Source: Pseudomonas sp. Choline-02u-1 (GTDB lineage Bacteria > Pseudomonadota > Gammaproteobacteria > Pseudomonadales > Pseudomonadaceae). Taken from it: a DNA stretch of 64,000 nt. Made by a program: the position numbers and the translations under genes. Location of the stretch: assembly GCF_002836515.1 (NCBI RefSeq), contig NZ_PJBC01000007.1:1-64000 (forward strand), written 5' to 3'. This document shows, in pieces, positions 1 to 6,963 of this stretch. Every line of letters starts with the position of its first letter. Position 1 is the first letter of the stretch. The notes under the pieces were generated by a model. It saw only the letters and a program-made list of their open reading frames with translations, did no database searches and was not told the DNA's origin.

Positions 1-1
1 T

Positions 2-559
2 TACAACCGGCATCGGTATTACGACCCGAGATTGGGGCGGTATCTGACCCCGGACCCGGTGAAGCTCGCGGGTGGGTTGAATCAATACCAGTACGTGCCG
101 AACCCGACGGGGTGGGTGGATCCGTTGGGGTTGAACTCCAATTGCCCGCCGCCGAATAGGCCTGGGTGTGAGGTGCCGGGTGGGATTGGCTCGGCTAGAG
201 TTGATAAGGGGGAGCCGGATGTACCGGCCATTGCTCACGATATAGATCCACAAACTTTGAAAAGAGTACATACAATCGAGGGAAAGACCTCAACCAAGAC
301 AGTCGAGGACTATAAAAGCCAAATGCGTAACGGGTACGACTCAGTGGAACCTATCGACGTAATAGAACATGACGGCCATTTATACATTCTGAACGGACAC
401 CATCGCGCAGCAGCTGCACGGCAAACTTCGACCAATGTGACAATCAGACTCATAACCGATCTCACAAAATACGACAGAACTCTAAACAGCATTGAAGATG
501 TACTAAAGTCAGCAAACAACGTAGGTTTAGACAGATTGGAGCATCGCAGAAGAAGATGA
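2..559 (+). CDS. RHS-repeat protein, 3' end, with ParB-like C-terminal toxin domain
   Basis: The reading frame is open from base 2 and the gene starts upstream of the window. The first residues are the RHS core signature ([19 protein letters not shown]) and the end of the RHS shell (GWVDPLGLN, near base 130), after which RHS proteins carry a variable toxin tip. The tip, about 130 residues, contains a stretch around bases 345-425 ([13 protein letters not shown]) that matches the ParB/sulfiredoxin-like fold motif GHHR. Base composition turns AT-rich after about base 230, as is usual for exchanged RHS tips. The gene ends in a 4-base overlap (ATGA) with the next gene, a likely immunity gene. RHS proteins of this kind are commonly delivered by type VI secretion with VgrG. 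The RHS assignment is firm; nuclease activity of the tip is inferred from the fold motif only. Confidence 0.9.
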   Translation, partial: YNRHRYYDPRLGRYLTPDPVKLAGGLNQYQYVPNPTGWVDPLGLNSNCPPPNRPGCEVPGGIGSARVDKGEPDVPAIAHDIDPQTLKRVHTIEGKTSTKTVEDYKSQMRNGYDSVEPIDVIEHDGHLYILNGHHRAAAARQTSTNVTIRLITDLTKYDRTLNSIEDVLKSANNVGLDRLEHRRRR

Positions 560-984
560 GTGAACAAAGTGAAACTTTGGAAATCCTGATAAATGACTTT
601 ATCTCTATGGTAGAGTCCAGCACTCTGGTATTTGAGAGAAAATTTGGCACTCGAGATATTCGAAGGCTTTGGCGCACCGAGTCAATAAAGCGATGCGGGA
701 GGGTCACTCGAGGCGTTAAATATGAATTGCATGGTATTGGCTGTCGAATCAATTTATCGACCGGAAGTGTAGATTTTGACTATGGCCCTAACGGTGAAAT
801 CAATGGATTTGATGTTTGGCGCCTATACAACTTCGCTCGCGAGAGACCATCAAAATATAAAAAATATTGCAACAAAAACAACATCGAAAAAGAATTAGAA
901 GAGTATATAAATCTAAAAAAAATAAAAAAAATGTCAGCCATAAGCAATCTATATGTATTGGCCGACTCAAAAGAAATCGATTAG
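556..984 (+). CDS. Probable immunity protein for the RHS toxin tip (DUF6896-like)
   Basis: A 142-residue protein that starts inside the stop codon of the RHS gene (ATGA overlap), the classic toxin-immunity arrangement. Residues 59-94 contain [15 protein letters not shown] and [11 protein letters not shown], which resembles from memory the DUF6896 family found next to polymorphic toxins. The C-terminal third is Lys-rich and AT-rich. It has no signal peptide or membrane segment, so it would act in the cytoplasm by binding the cognate tip. Immunity function is inferred from position; family membership is a recollection that needs an HMM search. Confidence 0.65.
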   Translation: MSEQSETLEILINDFISMVESSTLVFERKFGTRDIRRLWRTESIKRCGRVTRGVKYELHGIGCRINLSTGSVDFDYGPNGEINGFDVWRLYNFARERPSKYKKYCNKNNIEKELEEYINLKKIKKMSAISNLYVLADSKEID

Positions 985-998
985 ACCCACCACAAAAA

Positions 999-1018
999 GG
1001 GCCTGCTCACTCAGGCCC
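999..1018 (-). terminator. Hairpin terminator between convergent genes
   Basis: A GGGCCTG / CAGGCCC stem with a 6-base loop. The T-run (AAAAA at 994-998 on the plus strand) lies on the minus-strand exit side, so it best serves the minus-strand gene ending at 1058, but the hairpin also lies 15 bases after the immunity gene. Confidence 0.7.
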
Positions 1019-1057
1019 TCAAAACCAAATCCAAACTTTCAAGCCACCCTACTCCAC

Positions 1058-1225
1058 TCACTGCTCATCCCCATCCTCCTCATACTCCATATCCGCCTCA
1101 TCCGCATCATTCAACGGCACTGTCGCATCATCCATCAGCGAGCCCGGATCTTCATTCCCCGGGTCATTGATAAACGGCAGTCCACTCGGGCCCTTCTCTT
1201 CTTTGCCTTCGGTTTCAGGAGTCAT
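1058..1225 (-). CDS. Small acidic hypothetical protein (55 aa)
   Basis: The start at 1225 is chosen because AGAGG lies just upstream (AGAGGTTCGCCATG); a longer frame to 1306 has no ribosome site. The product (MTPETEGKEEKG...EEDGDEQ) is very acidic, with a C-terminal run rich in Asp and Glu including LNDADEADMEYEEDGDE. No membrane or catalytic motif is visible. Similar short acidic proteins occur in Pseudomonas under uninformative names. A terminator follows at 999-1018 and another hairpin precedes the gene at 1308-1335. Function unknown. Confidence 0.6.
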   Translation of the reverse strand: MTPETEGKEEKGPSGLPFINDPGNEDPGSLMDDATVPLNDADEADMEYEEDGDEQ

Positions 1226-1307
1226 GGCGAACCTCTTGATCGTGTGGGATGTATGACGTTCGAAAAGCCCTGCCGCCAATCGTTCCTCTGCCTGACGGCC
1301 AGACACG

Positions 1308-1335
1308 AAAAACCCGGCACCAGGCCGGGTTTTTC
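1308..1335 (-). terminator. Rho-independent terminator
   Basis: Stem CCCGGC / GCCGGG flanked by A5 on the left and T5 on the right, so it can work on both strands. It lies 9 bases after the stop of the glycine-zipper gene at 1345. Confidence 0.85.
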
Positions 1336-1344
1336 GTTGATCAA

Positions 1345-1764
1345 TCAGCGATGTTTATTTTTGTGTTTGTTCTTGTGCTTGTGGCCGCCGGAATGAGATC
1401 CGCCGTCGTCGTCGCCAAGATTGTTACCTACCGCGCCGCCTGCTGCACCGCCCAGGCCCGCGCCGATGGCGGAGCCGGTGGAGCCGCCGATGCTGTTGCC
1501 GACGACCGAGCCGCCTGCTGCGCCCAGACCGCCACCAATGGCGGCTTCAGTGCGGTTGCGTTTGTTCGCGCCGACGGCACTGCCCGCCGCGCCGCCAACA
1601 CCTGCGCCGACCGCCGCGCCCGTGCTGCCGCCGAGTTGTCCGCCAACCACATTACCCAACGCACCGCCGAGACCACCGCCTACGGCAGCGGTGCCGTCTC
1701 CGGCTGCCATCGCGCCTTGCGCCACGAACAAGCCAAAAAACAGTGCAGATAATGACAATCGCAT
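1345..1764 (-). CDS. Glycine-zipper protein with signal peptide (copy 1)
   Basis: A 139-residue protein beginning MRLSLSALFFGLFVAQGAMAAG, a clear Sec signal peptide cleaved near residue 20. The rest is almost entirely Gly/Ala/Ser/Val with repeated GxxxG spacing (GGALGNVVGG, GAGVGGAAGSAVG, GAGLGGAAGGAVG), the glycine-zipper pattern of membrane-inserting or oligomerising envelope proteins. It ends in a basic His/Lys/Asn tail (KHKNKHKNKHR). It is a tandem paralogue of the gene at 1900-2271, sharing signal peptide and repeat order; each has its own terminator. The longer frame to 1893 is rejected because the signal peptide fixes the start at 1764. Likely outer-membrane or periplasmic; exact role unknown. 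Confidence 0.75.
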   Translation of the reverse strand: MRLSLSALFFGLFVAQGAMAAGDGTAAVGGGLGGALGNVVGGQLGGSTGAAVGAGVGGAAGSAVGANKRNRTEAAIGGGLGAAGGSVVGNSIGGSTGSAIGAGLGGAAGGAVGNNLGDDDGGSHSGGHKHKNKHKNKHR

Positions 1765-1853
1765 ATGAACCTCGCAGTTCCCGAAACGGGACAATCCGCC
1801 CAAGCGGGGCGTATGCAGATTGGAGATGATTTCGGACAAAACGTTCAGCCATG

Positions 1854-1882
1854 AAAAAGCCCGACATCGAGCCGGGCTTTTT
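1854..1882 (-). terminator. Rho-independent terminator
   Basis: AAAAAGCCCG...CGGGCTTTTT hairpin, 18 bases after the stop of the second glycine-zipper gene and about 90 bases upstream of the start of the first. Confidence 0.85.
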
Positions 1883-1899
1883 CTGACAGGCAATCAGCC

Positions 1900-2271
1900 T
1901 CAGTGGCGCTTGTGACCTTTGCCCAGGTTGCTGCCGACTGCGCCGCCTGCCGCACCGCCCAGACCCGCGCCGATGGTGGCGCCGTTGCGACCGCCCAGGC
2001 TGTTGCCGATCACCGAACCACCGGCCGCACCGACACCGCCGCCGATCGCCGCTTTGGTACGGCTGCCCTTGCGTGCGGCGACGGCACTGCCCGCTGCGCC
2101 CGCGAGGCCAGCGCCGATGGCGGCACCGGTGCTGCCGCCCATTTTCTGACCGACCACATTACCCAGCGCACCACCCAGGCCACCGCCCAGCGCAGCGGTG
2201 CCATCACCGGCAGCCATCGCACCTTGAGCAACCAGAAGGCCAAGAACCAGAGCAGGCAGTGTTAAACGCAT
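1900..2271 (-). CDS. Glycine-zipper protein with signal peptide (copy 2)
   Basis: A 123-residue protein beginning MRLTLPALVLGLLVAQGAMAAG, with the same signal peptide layout as its neighbour at 1345-1764 and the same order of Gly/Ala zipper repeats (GGALGNVVG, GSTGAAIGAGLAGAAGSAV, GAGLGGAAGGAVGSNLG). Its basic tail is shorter (GKGHKRH). The two genes look like a tandem duplication; the present one would be transcribed first but a terminator separates them. Predicted exported envelope protein of unknown role. The strong GC repeat pattern creates long false frames on the opposite strand, which I rejected. Confidence 0.75.
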   Translation of the reverse strand: MRLTLPALVLGLLVAQGAMAAGDGTAALGGGLGGALGNVVGQKMGGSTGAAIGAGLAGAAGSAVAARKGSRTKAAIGGGVGAAGGSVIGNSLGGRNGATIGAGLGGAAGGAVGSNLGKGHKRH

Positions 2272-2541
2272 GACGAAAACCTCAAATAAACGGGATGACG
2301 AAAAGGAGCGGGATCTATGTGCGGCGCAGGAAAGTCCAGACGCCGGCGACAGCGTCGATTGGACAGCGATCAGGGAAAAGGTTTTATGCCGGGCAAAAAA
2401 AAGCCCGCTGGGGAGACGGGCTGGAGACTTGCTTTCTAACGGATGGCTTCACCCTACGTTGACCAACGTGAAAAGTTTGTGAAAAAAAACCGACATTAAT
2501 GTCAACGCCCGCCCTGCATTCCATCTCCCATTCTTGCGCAT
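2272..2541. other. Structured non-coding stretch, candidate small RNA on the minus strand
   Basis: I see no convincing gene here. The stretch holds a minus-strand terminator at 2395-2422, a 12-base palindrome GACATTAATGTC (2492-2503) followed on the minus strand by eight T residues, and an inverted repeat ACGTT-GACC-AACGT (2456-2469). Two terminator-like hairpins facing left without a gene between them are compatible with a small transcript reading from about 2500 down to 2395. Bases 2272-2390 should contain the promoter of the glycine-zipper gene. Confidence 0.3.
2395..2422 (-). terminator. Orphan terminator
   Basis: Stem CGGGCT / AGCCCG followed on the minus strand by T8. No minus-strand gene ends here, which is why a small RNA is suspected upstream. 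Confidence 0.7.
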
Positions 2542-2566
2542 AAAAAACCCCGCTCAGAGACGGGGT
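2542..2566 (-). terminator. Rho-independent terminator
   Basis: ACCCCG / CGGGGT stem followed on the minus strand by T6; lies 11 bases after the stop of the gene at 2578-2766. Confidence 0.85.
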
Positions 2567-2577
2567 GCAGGATGAAA

Positions 2578-2766
2578 TCACTTTCTGGTCCTTGCCGTGA
2601 CCTTGGGCAGAAATTTCGCTTTCGGCCCTTTGGGGGCTATAGATTTGATTTTGCCGATGCTGACCGGATCTTCGCCAAAACCCGACTGATACTCCGACTG
2701 ACCGCAGCGCACGCAGTTGTTGAATGAAAACTCTGCGCCATCATCTTCGATAAATGGACCTGACAT
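2578..2766 (-). CDS. Hypothetical protein (62 aa)
   Basis: Start at 2766 is supported by GGGGAGA a few bases upstream. The protein (MSGPFIEDDGAEFSFNNCV...) has one CVRC pair around residues 18-21 and a basic C-terminus ending PKVTARTRK. A single Cys pair is not enough to call a zinc ribbon unless it dimerises. A terminator follows immediately. No function is recognised. Confidence 0.6.
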   Translation of the reverse strand: MSGPFIEDDGAEFSFNNCVRCGQSEYQSGFGEDPVSIGKIKSIAPKGPKAKFLPKVTARTRK

Positions 2767-2955
2767 AGACTCTCCCCTACGCAACCGGGTCGACACCGGC
2801 AAAACAGTTTTGCCTGGAAAATATCGTCCCTCAGCGCTTTTGAGACTAGCCGGTCATTACTGGACTTGCCGTCCAGCGGCATTGATCACCGACGAATGGA
2901 TCAAGCGCTGCAATCAGCGCTCACTCGCTAAATCGGCTTTGGCTTGACGGCAAGC

Positions 2956-3276
2956 TCAGCGCAGCTTCACCGCCGTTCCGGTGACAAACACCACGACCAT
3001 GCCGCCCTTGCCTGCCGGCATGCTGATCTCAAAATCCACGCCGACCACGGCGTCAGCCTGCAATGCCCGCGCTCGATCTTTCAGTTCGTCGGTTGCCTGA
3101 ATGCGGGCCTCTTTAAGAGCCCGCTCCAACGTCTGCGACCGCCCACCAAAGAAGTCGCGCATGCCGGCGAACATATCGCGAATCACGTTGACGCCTTGCA
3201 CAGACTCGGCGCTGACAATGTCCAGATAGGCCGTGATCTGCCGCCCCTCGACGGAATGAGTGGAGGAAATGATCAT
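2956..3276 (-). CDS. YbjQ/UPF0145 family protein
   Basis: A 106-residue protein starting MIISSTHSVEGRQITAYLDIV, typical of the YbjQ family (heavy-metal-binding-domain annotation in many genomes). It has the expected order: N-terminal T-x-x-x-x-x-G strand, GVNVIRDMFAGMRDFFGGRS, the helix with ERALKEAR, and the C-terminal DAVVGVDFEI / GMVVVFVTGTAV strands. Length fits the family. The longer frame to 3351 adds a basic unrelated leader and is rejected. Biochemical role is not established. Confidence 0.85.
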   Translation of the reverse strand: MIISSTHSVEGRQITAYLDIVSAESVQGVNVIRDMFAGMRDFFGGRSQTLERALKEARIQATDELKDRARALQADAVVGVDFEISMPAGKGGMVVVFVTGTAVKLR

Positions 3277-3347
3277 GAAAGCCGTCCTTATACTGCAAAA
3301 GTGAAAGCGGCGATTGTAACGCGGCACCAAACGTCGCACCCGCTGCT

Positions 3348-4628
3348 TCAATTACATTTAACGACCCACAATTGATCCAGCTTCGTCGTAAAACTCGAAC
3401 TCATCATCTCCCGTCGCATCCCCCAATCCGGATCGGCTGGCACACTTCCCGCGCGCAACGTTCCATGGCCCCATCGCTGATTGATTCGATCCAGTACGCC
3501 CATCACCTTCTGCGCCGCTTGGGGTTGAGAATCTGCAAACAGGTCTTCGGTAAACTCTCCGGGCTGCCGAAGATCCATCAATAACACCTCAGCCTTGCTG
3601 TACTTGAAACCCGGCCGGAACAATCGGTCAATCGCCTCGCTCGCCAACTTGCTCAACAGTCGCACGTCGTTTGTCGGATAAGGCAATTCAATCAGCGCGC
3701 CATTGGCGTACTTGGCCTCCTGCGGATTGAACATGCCCGTGCGGATACTCACGCGGATCTTTTTGCACAGTGAATTCTGTGCCCGCAGCTTTTGCGCCGC
3801 TCGATGTACATAAGTCGCCACGGCTTCCTTGATCGGTTCGATGGTAGTCAAACGGTTGCCAAACATGCGGCTGCTGCAGATTTCCTGTTTCGGCGGCTCG
3901 GTTTCGGACAGTTCCAGACACGATGTGCCGCCCAGTTCGCGCGCGGTCTTCTCGATCACCACGCTGAACTTGCGCCGAAGTGTCCACGGATCAGCCCTGG
4001 CCAGGTCCATCGCGCTTCTGATCTGCATGCTCTCAAGATGAGCTTTCATGCGCCGACCGATGCCCCACACTTCGCCGACATCGGTGTTGCGCAGCACCCA
4101 GTCGCGTTTGACCGGATCGCAGATGTCGACCACGCCACCGGTGTGCGCCTGCAGGCGTTTCGCAGTGTGGTTGGCGAGCTTGGCCAGCGTTTTCGTAGGG
4201 GCGATGCCGACGCCGACGGGGATGCCGGTGCGTTTATAGACAGCAGAGCGGATGGTCCGGCCAAACAAGGTCAGGTCGCCTGGTATGCCGCTGAGATCGG
4301 CAAACGCCTCATCAATGCTGTACACCTCGACGGCGGGCACCATGGATTCGATGATCGTCATCACCCGCTCGCTCATGTCGCCGTACAACGCGTAGTTGCT
4401 GCTGAACACTTGGATACCGTGGCGGCGCAGATCATCACGAATCTGAAAATACGGCGCGCCCATTTTCACAAAGGGCTTGGCGTCGTAGCTGCGCGCAATC
4501 ACGCAGCCATCGTTATTGCTCAGCACCACAATCGGCGTCTTCGCCAGATCGGGGCGAAAAACTCGCTCACAGCTGGCATAGAAGCTGTTGCAATCAATCA
4601 GCGCAAAGACCTGCTCACGATTTGCCAT
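3348..4628 (-). CDS. umuC: UmuC-like Y-family DNA polymerase subunit
   Basis: A 426-residue translesion polymerase. Catalytic carboxylates are visible: D12 in FALIDCNSFYASCERVF and D106/E107 in VYSIDEAFADLSG. The palm/fingers are followed by the helix-hairpin-helix region (VGEVWGIGRRMKAHLESM) and the UmuC C-terminal region. Length agrees with E. coli UmuC (422). Its start overlaps the end of umuD by 14 bases, so the two are translationally coupled. With UmuD' it would form DNA polymerase V, copying damaged templates at the cost of mutation. Controlled from the LexA box upstream of umuD. Confidence 0.95.
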   Translation of the reverse strand: MANREQVFALIDCNSFYASCERVFRPDLAKTPIVVLSNNDGCVIARSYDAKPFVKMGAPYFQIRDDLRRHGIQVFSSNYALYGDMSERVMTIIESMVPAVEVYSIDEAFADLSGIPGDLTLFGRTIRSAVYKRTGIPVGVGIAPTKTLAKLANHTAKRLQAHTGGVVDICDPVKRDWVLRNTDVGEVWGIGRRMKAHLESMQIRSAMDLARADPWTLRRKFSVVIEKTARELGGTSCLELSETEPPKQEICSSRMFGNRLTTIEPIKEAVATYVHRAAQKLRAQNSLCKKIRVSIRTGMFNPQEAKYANGALIELPYPTNDVRLLSKLASEAIDRLFRPGFKYSKAEVLLMDLRQPGEFTEDLFADSQPQAAQKVMGVLDRINQRWGHGTLRAGSVPADPDWGMRREMMSSSFTTKLDQLWVVKCN

Positions 4629-5046
4629 GGTCGCGCACGCTGTAAGTCACCACGCCCCAGATCACCAGCTCATCTCCTTCCATCACGTAACGAGGCGGAT
4701 ATTTACTGTTGGCTGAAAGAAGAATGATGGCGTTATCGCGCATGTGCAGGCGCTTGCAGACGGGCTCGGAGTTGAGCCCAGCGATCACGATATCGCCGTG
4801 CTCGGCATTCAGGCTGCGATTGACGATCACCAGATCACCGCAAAATATCCCCGCGTCCTGCATGCTCTCGCCTTCGATCTTCGCCAGATAAACGTGCGGC
4901 GCACGAATGTCGAAAACCTCGTCCAGAGAGATGTGCTTTTCAATGTGATCGGCCGCTGGCGAAGGAAAACCGGCGGGAATCCGAAACGAATACAGCGCAA
5001 GCTTTTCGCCTGCGCCAGACAAAGGGCCGAGGATGGTGACGCTCAT
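4615..5046 (-). CDS. umuD: UmuD-like self-cleaving protease, polymerase V accessory
   Basis: A 143-residue S24-family peptidase. The cleavage site lies at A25-G26 (FRIPAGFPSPAAD; E. coli has Cys-Gly). The catalytic Ser61 is in GESMQDAG and Lys98 in PVCKRL, matching Ser60/Lys97 of E. coli. RecA filament would stimulate self-cleavage to UmuD'. It is the first gene of a two-gene operon with umuC, with a perfect LexA palindrome 25 bases upstream of its start. Confidence 0.95.
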   Translation of the reverse strand: MSVTILGPLSGAGEKLALYSFRIPAGFPSPAADHIEKHISLDEVFDIRAPHVYLAKIEGESMQDAGIFCGDLVIVNRSLNAEHGDIVIAGLNSEPVCKRLHMRDNAIILLSANSKYPPRYVMEGDELVIWGVVTYSVRDHGKS

Positions 5047-5070
5047 GATACGAACCTGATAGTGAATTTA

Positions 5071-5086
5071 CTGTATGCGCATACAG
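5071..5086 (-). promoter_or_regulatory. LexA (SOS) box of umuDC
   Basis: CTGTATGCGCATACAG, a perfect 16-base palindrome fitting CTGT-N8-ACAG. Position just upstream of umuD on the minus strand supports SOS induction. Confidence 0.92.
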
Positions 5087-5245
5087 TAAACTCGGGACGG
5101 TTCAAGGGGTCAATGAGGCGTGTAGGAGATTTCGACGGGTGACAGGGTTTTGTACAACTTCTCGGAAAGAAAGGCACGCCGCCATACATTCCAGATCGTC
5201 GGTCCCAGTTGTTCGTTATTGCCCTTTTTTCCAGACGCCAAAAAA

Positions 5246-5320
5246 CACAAACCCCCGACTTTCTCTAGGAAAATCAGTGGCTTGCGTTTACTGAATGTGG
5301 CGGTGAAGGAGAGATTCGAA
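5246..5320. repeat. Left attachment repeat: copy of tRNA-Ser 3' end and terminator
   Basis: This 75-base stretch matches 14986-15060 (offset 9740) with only two differences, at 5278 and 5281. It contains the last 20 bases of tRNA-Ser plus the encoded CCA (5298-5320) and the terminator beyond it. After 5320 the two copies diverge completely: the right copy continues into the tRNA, the left into island DNA. Weaker similarity extends left to about 5224. Confidence 0.9.
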
Positions 5321-5393
5321 ACTACCCGTTTGCGTTCTTTTCAGCACACCCCCCCGATTTATAAGGGCTGCAGAGGAGCGAGTTTTTTAATCT

Positions 5394-5413
5394 CAGTCCC
5401 ATGTCAGTCCCAT
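5394..5413 (+). repeat. Candidate integrase arm-site repeat, left end
   Basis: Two tandem CAGTCCCAT units separated by two bases (CAGTCCCAT GT CAGTCCCAT). The same doublet occurs near the right end at 14940-14959. Both lie 70-100 bases from an attachment core and next to GCGCACCA, as expected for integrase arm-binding sites. Confidence 0.6.
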
Positions 5414-5478
5414 CGGTTTTGCGCACCAGGTTGCAGCACACGGATGTGAAGCCCGTTTCGACGTTTCATGTTGACCCA

Positions 5479-5770
5479 TGGGAAAAAGGTAATTTTGGTA
5501 ATGCGGCATGAGGCAAGCTCTGGAAGCCTTGAAAATCGGGGCGTAGAGAGAAGTATGCAGAGGTAATAATTTGGTAAGTATGAGGTTAGAAAATTACCTT
5601 TCCTATGGGTAATCCCTTATAGCCCTCAAACCCAGTAAAACTGGGCACTTGAGAAATTATTACCCTAGCTCTTACCTAAAATTACCTCTTGAGGTAATGA
5701 GTGAAAGCCAGGCACGGCAAGGGCTTTAGCGCGTATCCACACCTCGCTTACCAAAATTACCTTTTTCCCA
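5479..5770. repeat. AT-rich iteron-like region bounded by a perfect 23-bp inverted repeat
   Basis: Positions 5479-5501 and 5748-5770 are exact reverse complements (core GGTAATTTTGGTAA / TTACCAAAATTACC). Between them lie further GGTAAT / ATTACC copies, for example at 5562-5577, 5591-5612, 5658-5664 and 5680-5699. There is no credible gene in this stretch. It could be a replication origin, a transfer origin or a regulatory cluster of the island. Confidence 0.65.
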
Positions 5771-5831
5771 GCCCACGTCTGAAAATGGCCAAGACGACGT
5801 CCCTTTTCCGTGTTTTTCACATCATGAGAAT

Positions 5832-6275
5832 TTGGGACTGATAGCAAGAAAATTCTTGGTGACTCTGTGCAATACCAGAAAACCCCGCAGAGCCAAGCAG
5901 ACCGGGCCTTACAACCGCTTTCCCAGCGGACTGGGCGTTGCCGGATTCGCAAGTGGTGCGAACAGTTCCAAAAACGAAAATACTCTGTGCAGTAGGTTTT
6001 TCAGGCCGCAGCCCCTGCACGCCGGGCGTCTCACGTCCTTGGCCAACTCGTCGATGCTCCGTAAAGCTGTGCCACGGATCTGCACTTCTTTACAAAACCT
6101 TGCACTGCGTGCAATCCATGCAACGCCCCCAGCCCCCGCAGCAGGCCTGGGCAGAGCCGGTGATTGCACCGCTCTGGCCTTTGCACAAAAAAGGGACGCA
6201 AAGCCCGCCGGCGGGAGGGGGATAAGTGCTTTTTCACCGATTTTTTATAGAGATCGATTCGTTGCAAACGATTGA
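5832..6275 (+). CDS. Uncertain open reading frame (147 aa)
   Basis: An open frame beginning MGLIARKFLVTLCNTRKPRR, rich in Arg, Ala and Cys. No ribosome site is clear, and other frames on both strands are equally open across 5817-6225, so coding status is doubtful. It overlaps the end of the small gene on the minus strand. I recognise no family. The stretch 5770-6250 otherwise shows no feature. Confidence 0.2.
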   Translation: MGLIARKFLVTLCNTRKPRRAKQTGPYNRFPSGLGVAGFASGANSSKNENTLCSRFFRPQPLHAGRLTSLANSSMLRKAVPRICTSLQNLALRAIHATPPAPAAGLGRAGDCTALAFAQKRDAKPAGGRGISAFSPIFYRDRFVAND

Positions 6276-6556
6276 ACACTCGCAGGGCTGATGTCTCGTG
6301 GACTCCAGCCTTTTCGCGTGCAGAGCTTAGAGATTCGCGAGCATCGCCGTAGTCGCATAATCGCGTCTGTAATCGCTTGTGCATTTGCGTCCAAGGTTTC
6401 CATGGCGACGAATGCGTTACCTGCAACATCCGCTACGCCGCTCTCTGAAAGCCACTTAGTGATCTCCTCGATGGCCGCGCCTAGCGCGTGCTGATTGTGT
6501 AGAAGCAACGTCAGAGCATCTGCCGTGGCGATCTTGCATTCCGAGTTATCCAGCAT
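6245..6556 (-). CDS. Small island protein, paralogue of 14612-14830
   Basis: A 103-residue protein starting MLDNSECKIATADALTLLLH. The start at 6556 is chosen because AAGGA lies eight bases upstream and because it aligns with the start of the paralogue at 14830. The first about 67 residues match the paralogue closely (ADALTLLLHNQHAL-AAIEE-TKWLS, VAMETLDANA, TDAI-RLR). The last about 34 residues have no counterpart and look like read-through after loss of the ancestral stop. Predicted helical, soluble and of unknown function. Confidence 0.6.
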   Translation of the reverse strand: MLDNSECKIATADALTLLLHNQHALGAAIEEITKWLSESGVADVAGNAFVAMETLDANAQAITDAIMRLRRCSRISKLCTRKGWSPRDISPASVQSFATNRSL

Positions 6557-6963
6557 GGTGGCCATCCTTAAAAAGTGGTCTCGTAAGATTAGTCCATCCT
6601 CCGGATAGCTCGCTGGACGTTGCTAGATTAGTCAGCCTTAACCGACTCTGCTCGATGCGACGCTGGCAGGCATGGTAGTAACCGGCTTCGTGTTGAGCGG
6701 TATTGAGTACATCGATGGCTGCGCGTATGCGCAGTCGAGGTGGTGTCGACTCGGCTGAAAAGCAATTAGCGTGTGCACACAAAAAACCAAAATACAGACC
6801 ATTCTTATTTTAAACGGAACAGCCATCTCCCACCCTCAATCAAATACATGCAACGCATGCGTCAGACATAAAAAATCTCACAATAAGTCGCTACATCAAC
6901 GTGTATACAACGCGCCTCTGCTTTTTTGAGATATTTAACAGGATTATGAATAGGTTTTTTTAA
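6557..6963. other. Intergenic stretch without a supported gene
   Basis: About 400 bases. Short frames on the minus strand (6546-6826) lack ribosome sites and show no motif. The right half is AT-rich and probably holds the promoter of the fimbrial-type gene that starts at 6964. Confidence 0.5.

Noticed and set aside
1249..2273. Several plus-strand Ala/Pro/Arg-rich open frames
   Set aside because: They are antisense to the glycine-zipper genes, whose signal peptides and terminators fix the true strand.
5665..6020. Minus-strand open frames over the iteron-like region
   Set aside because: Composition follows the repeats, there is no ribosome site, and no motif is visible.
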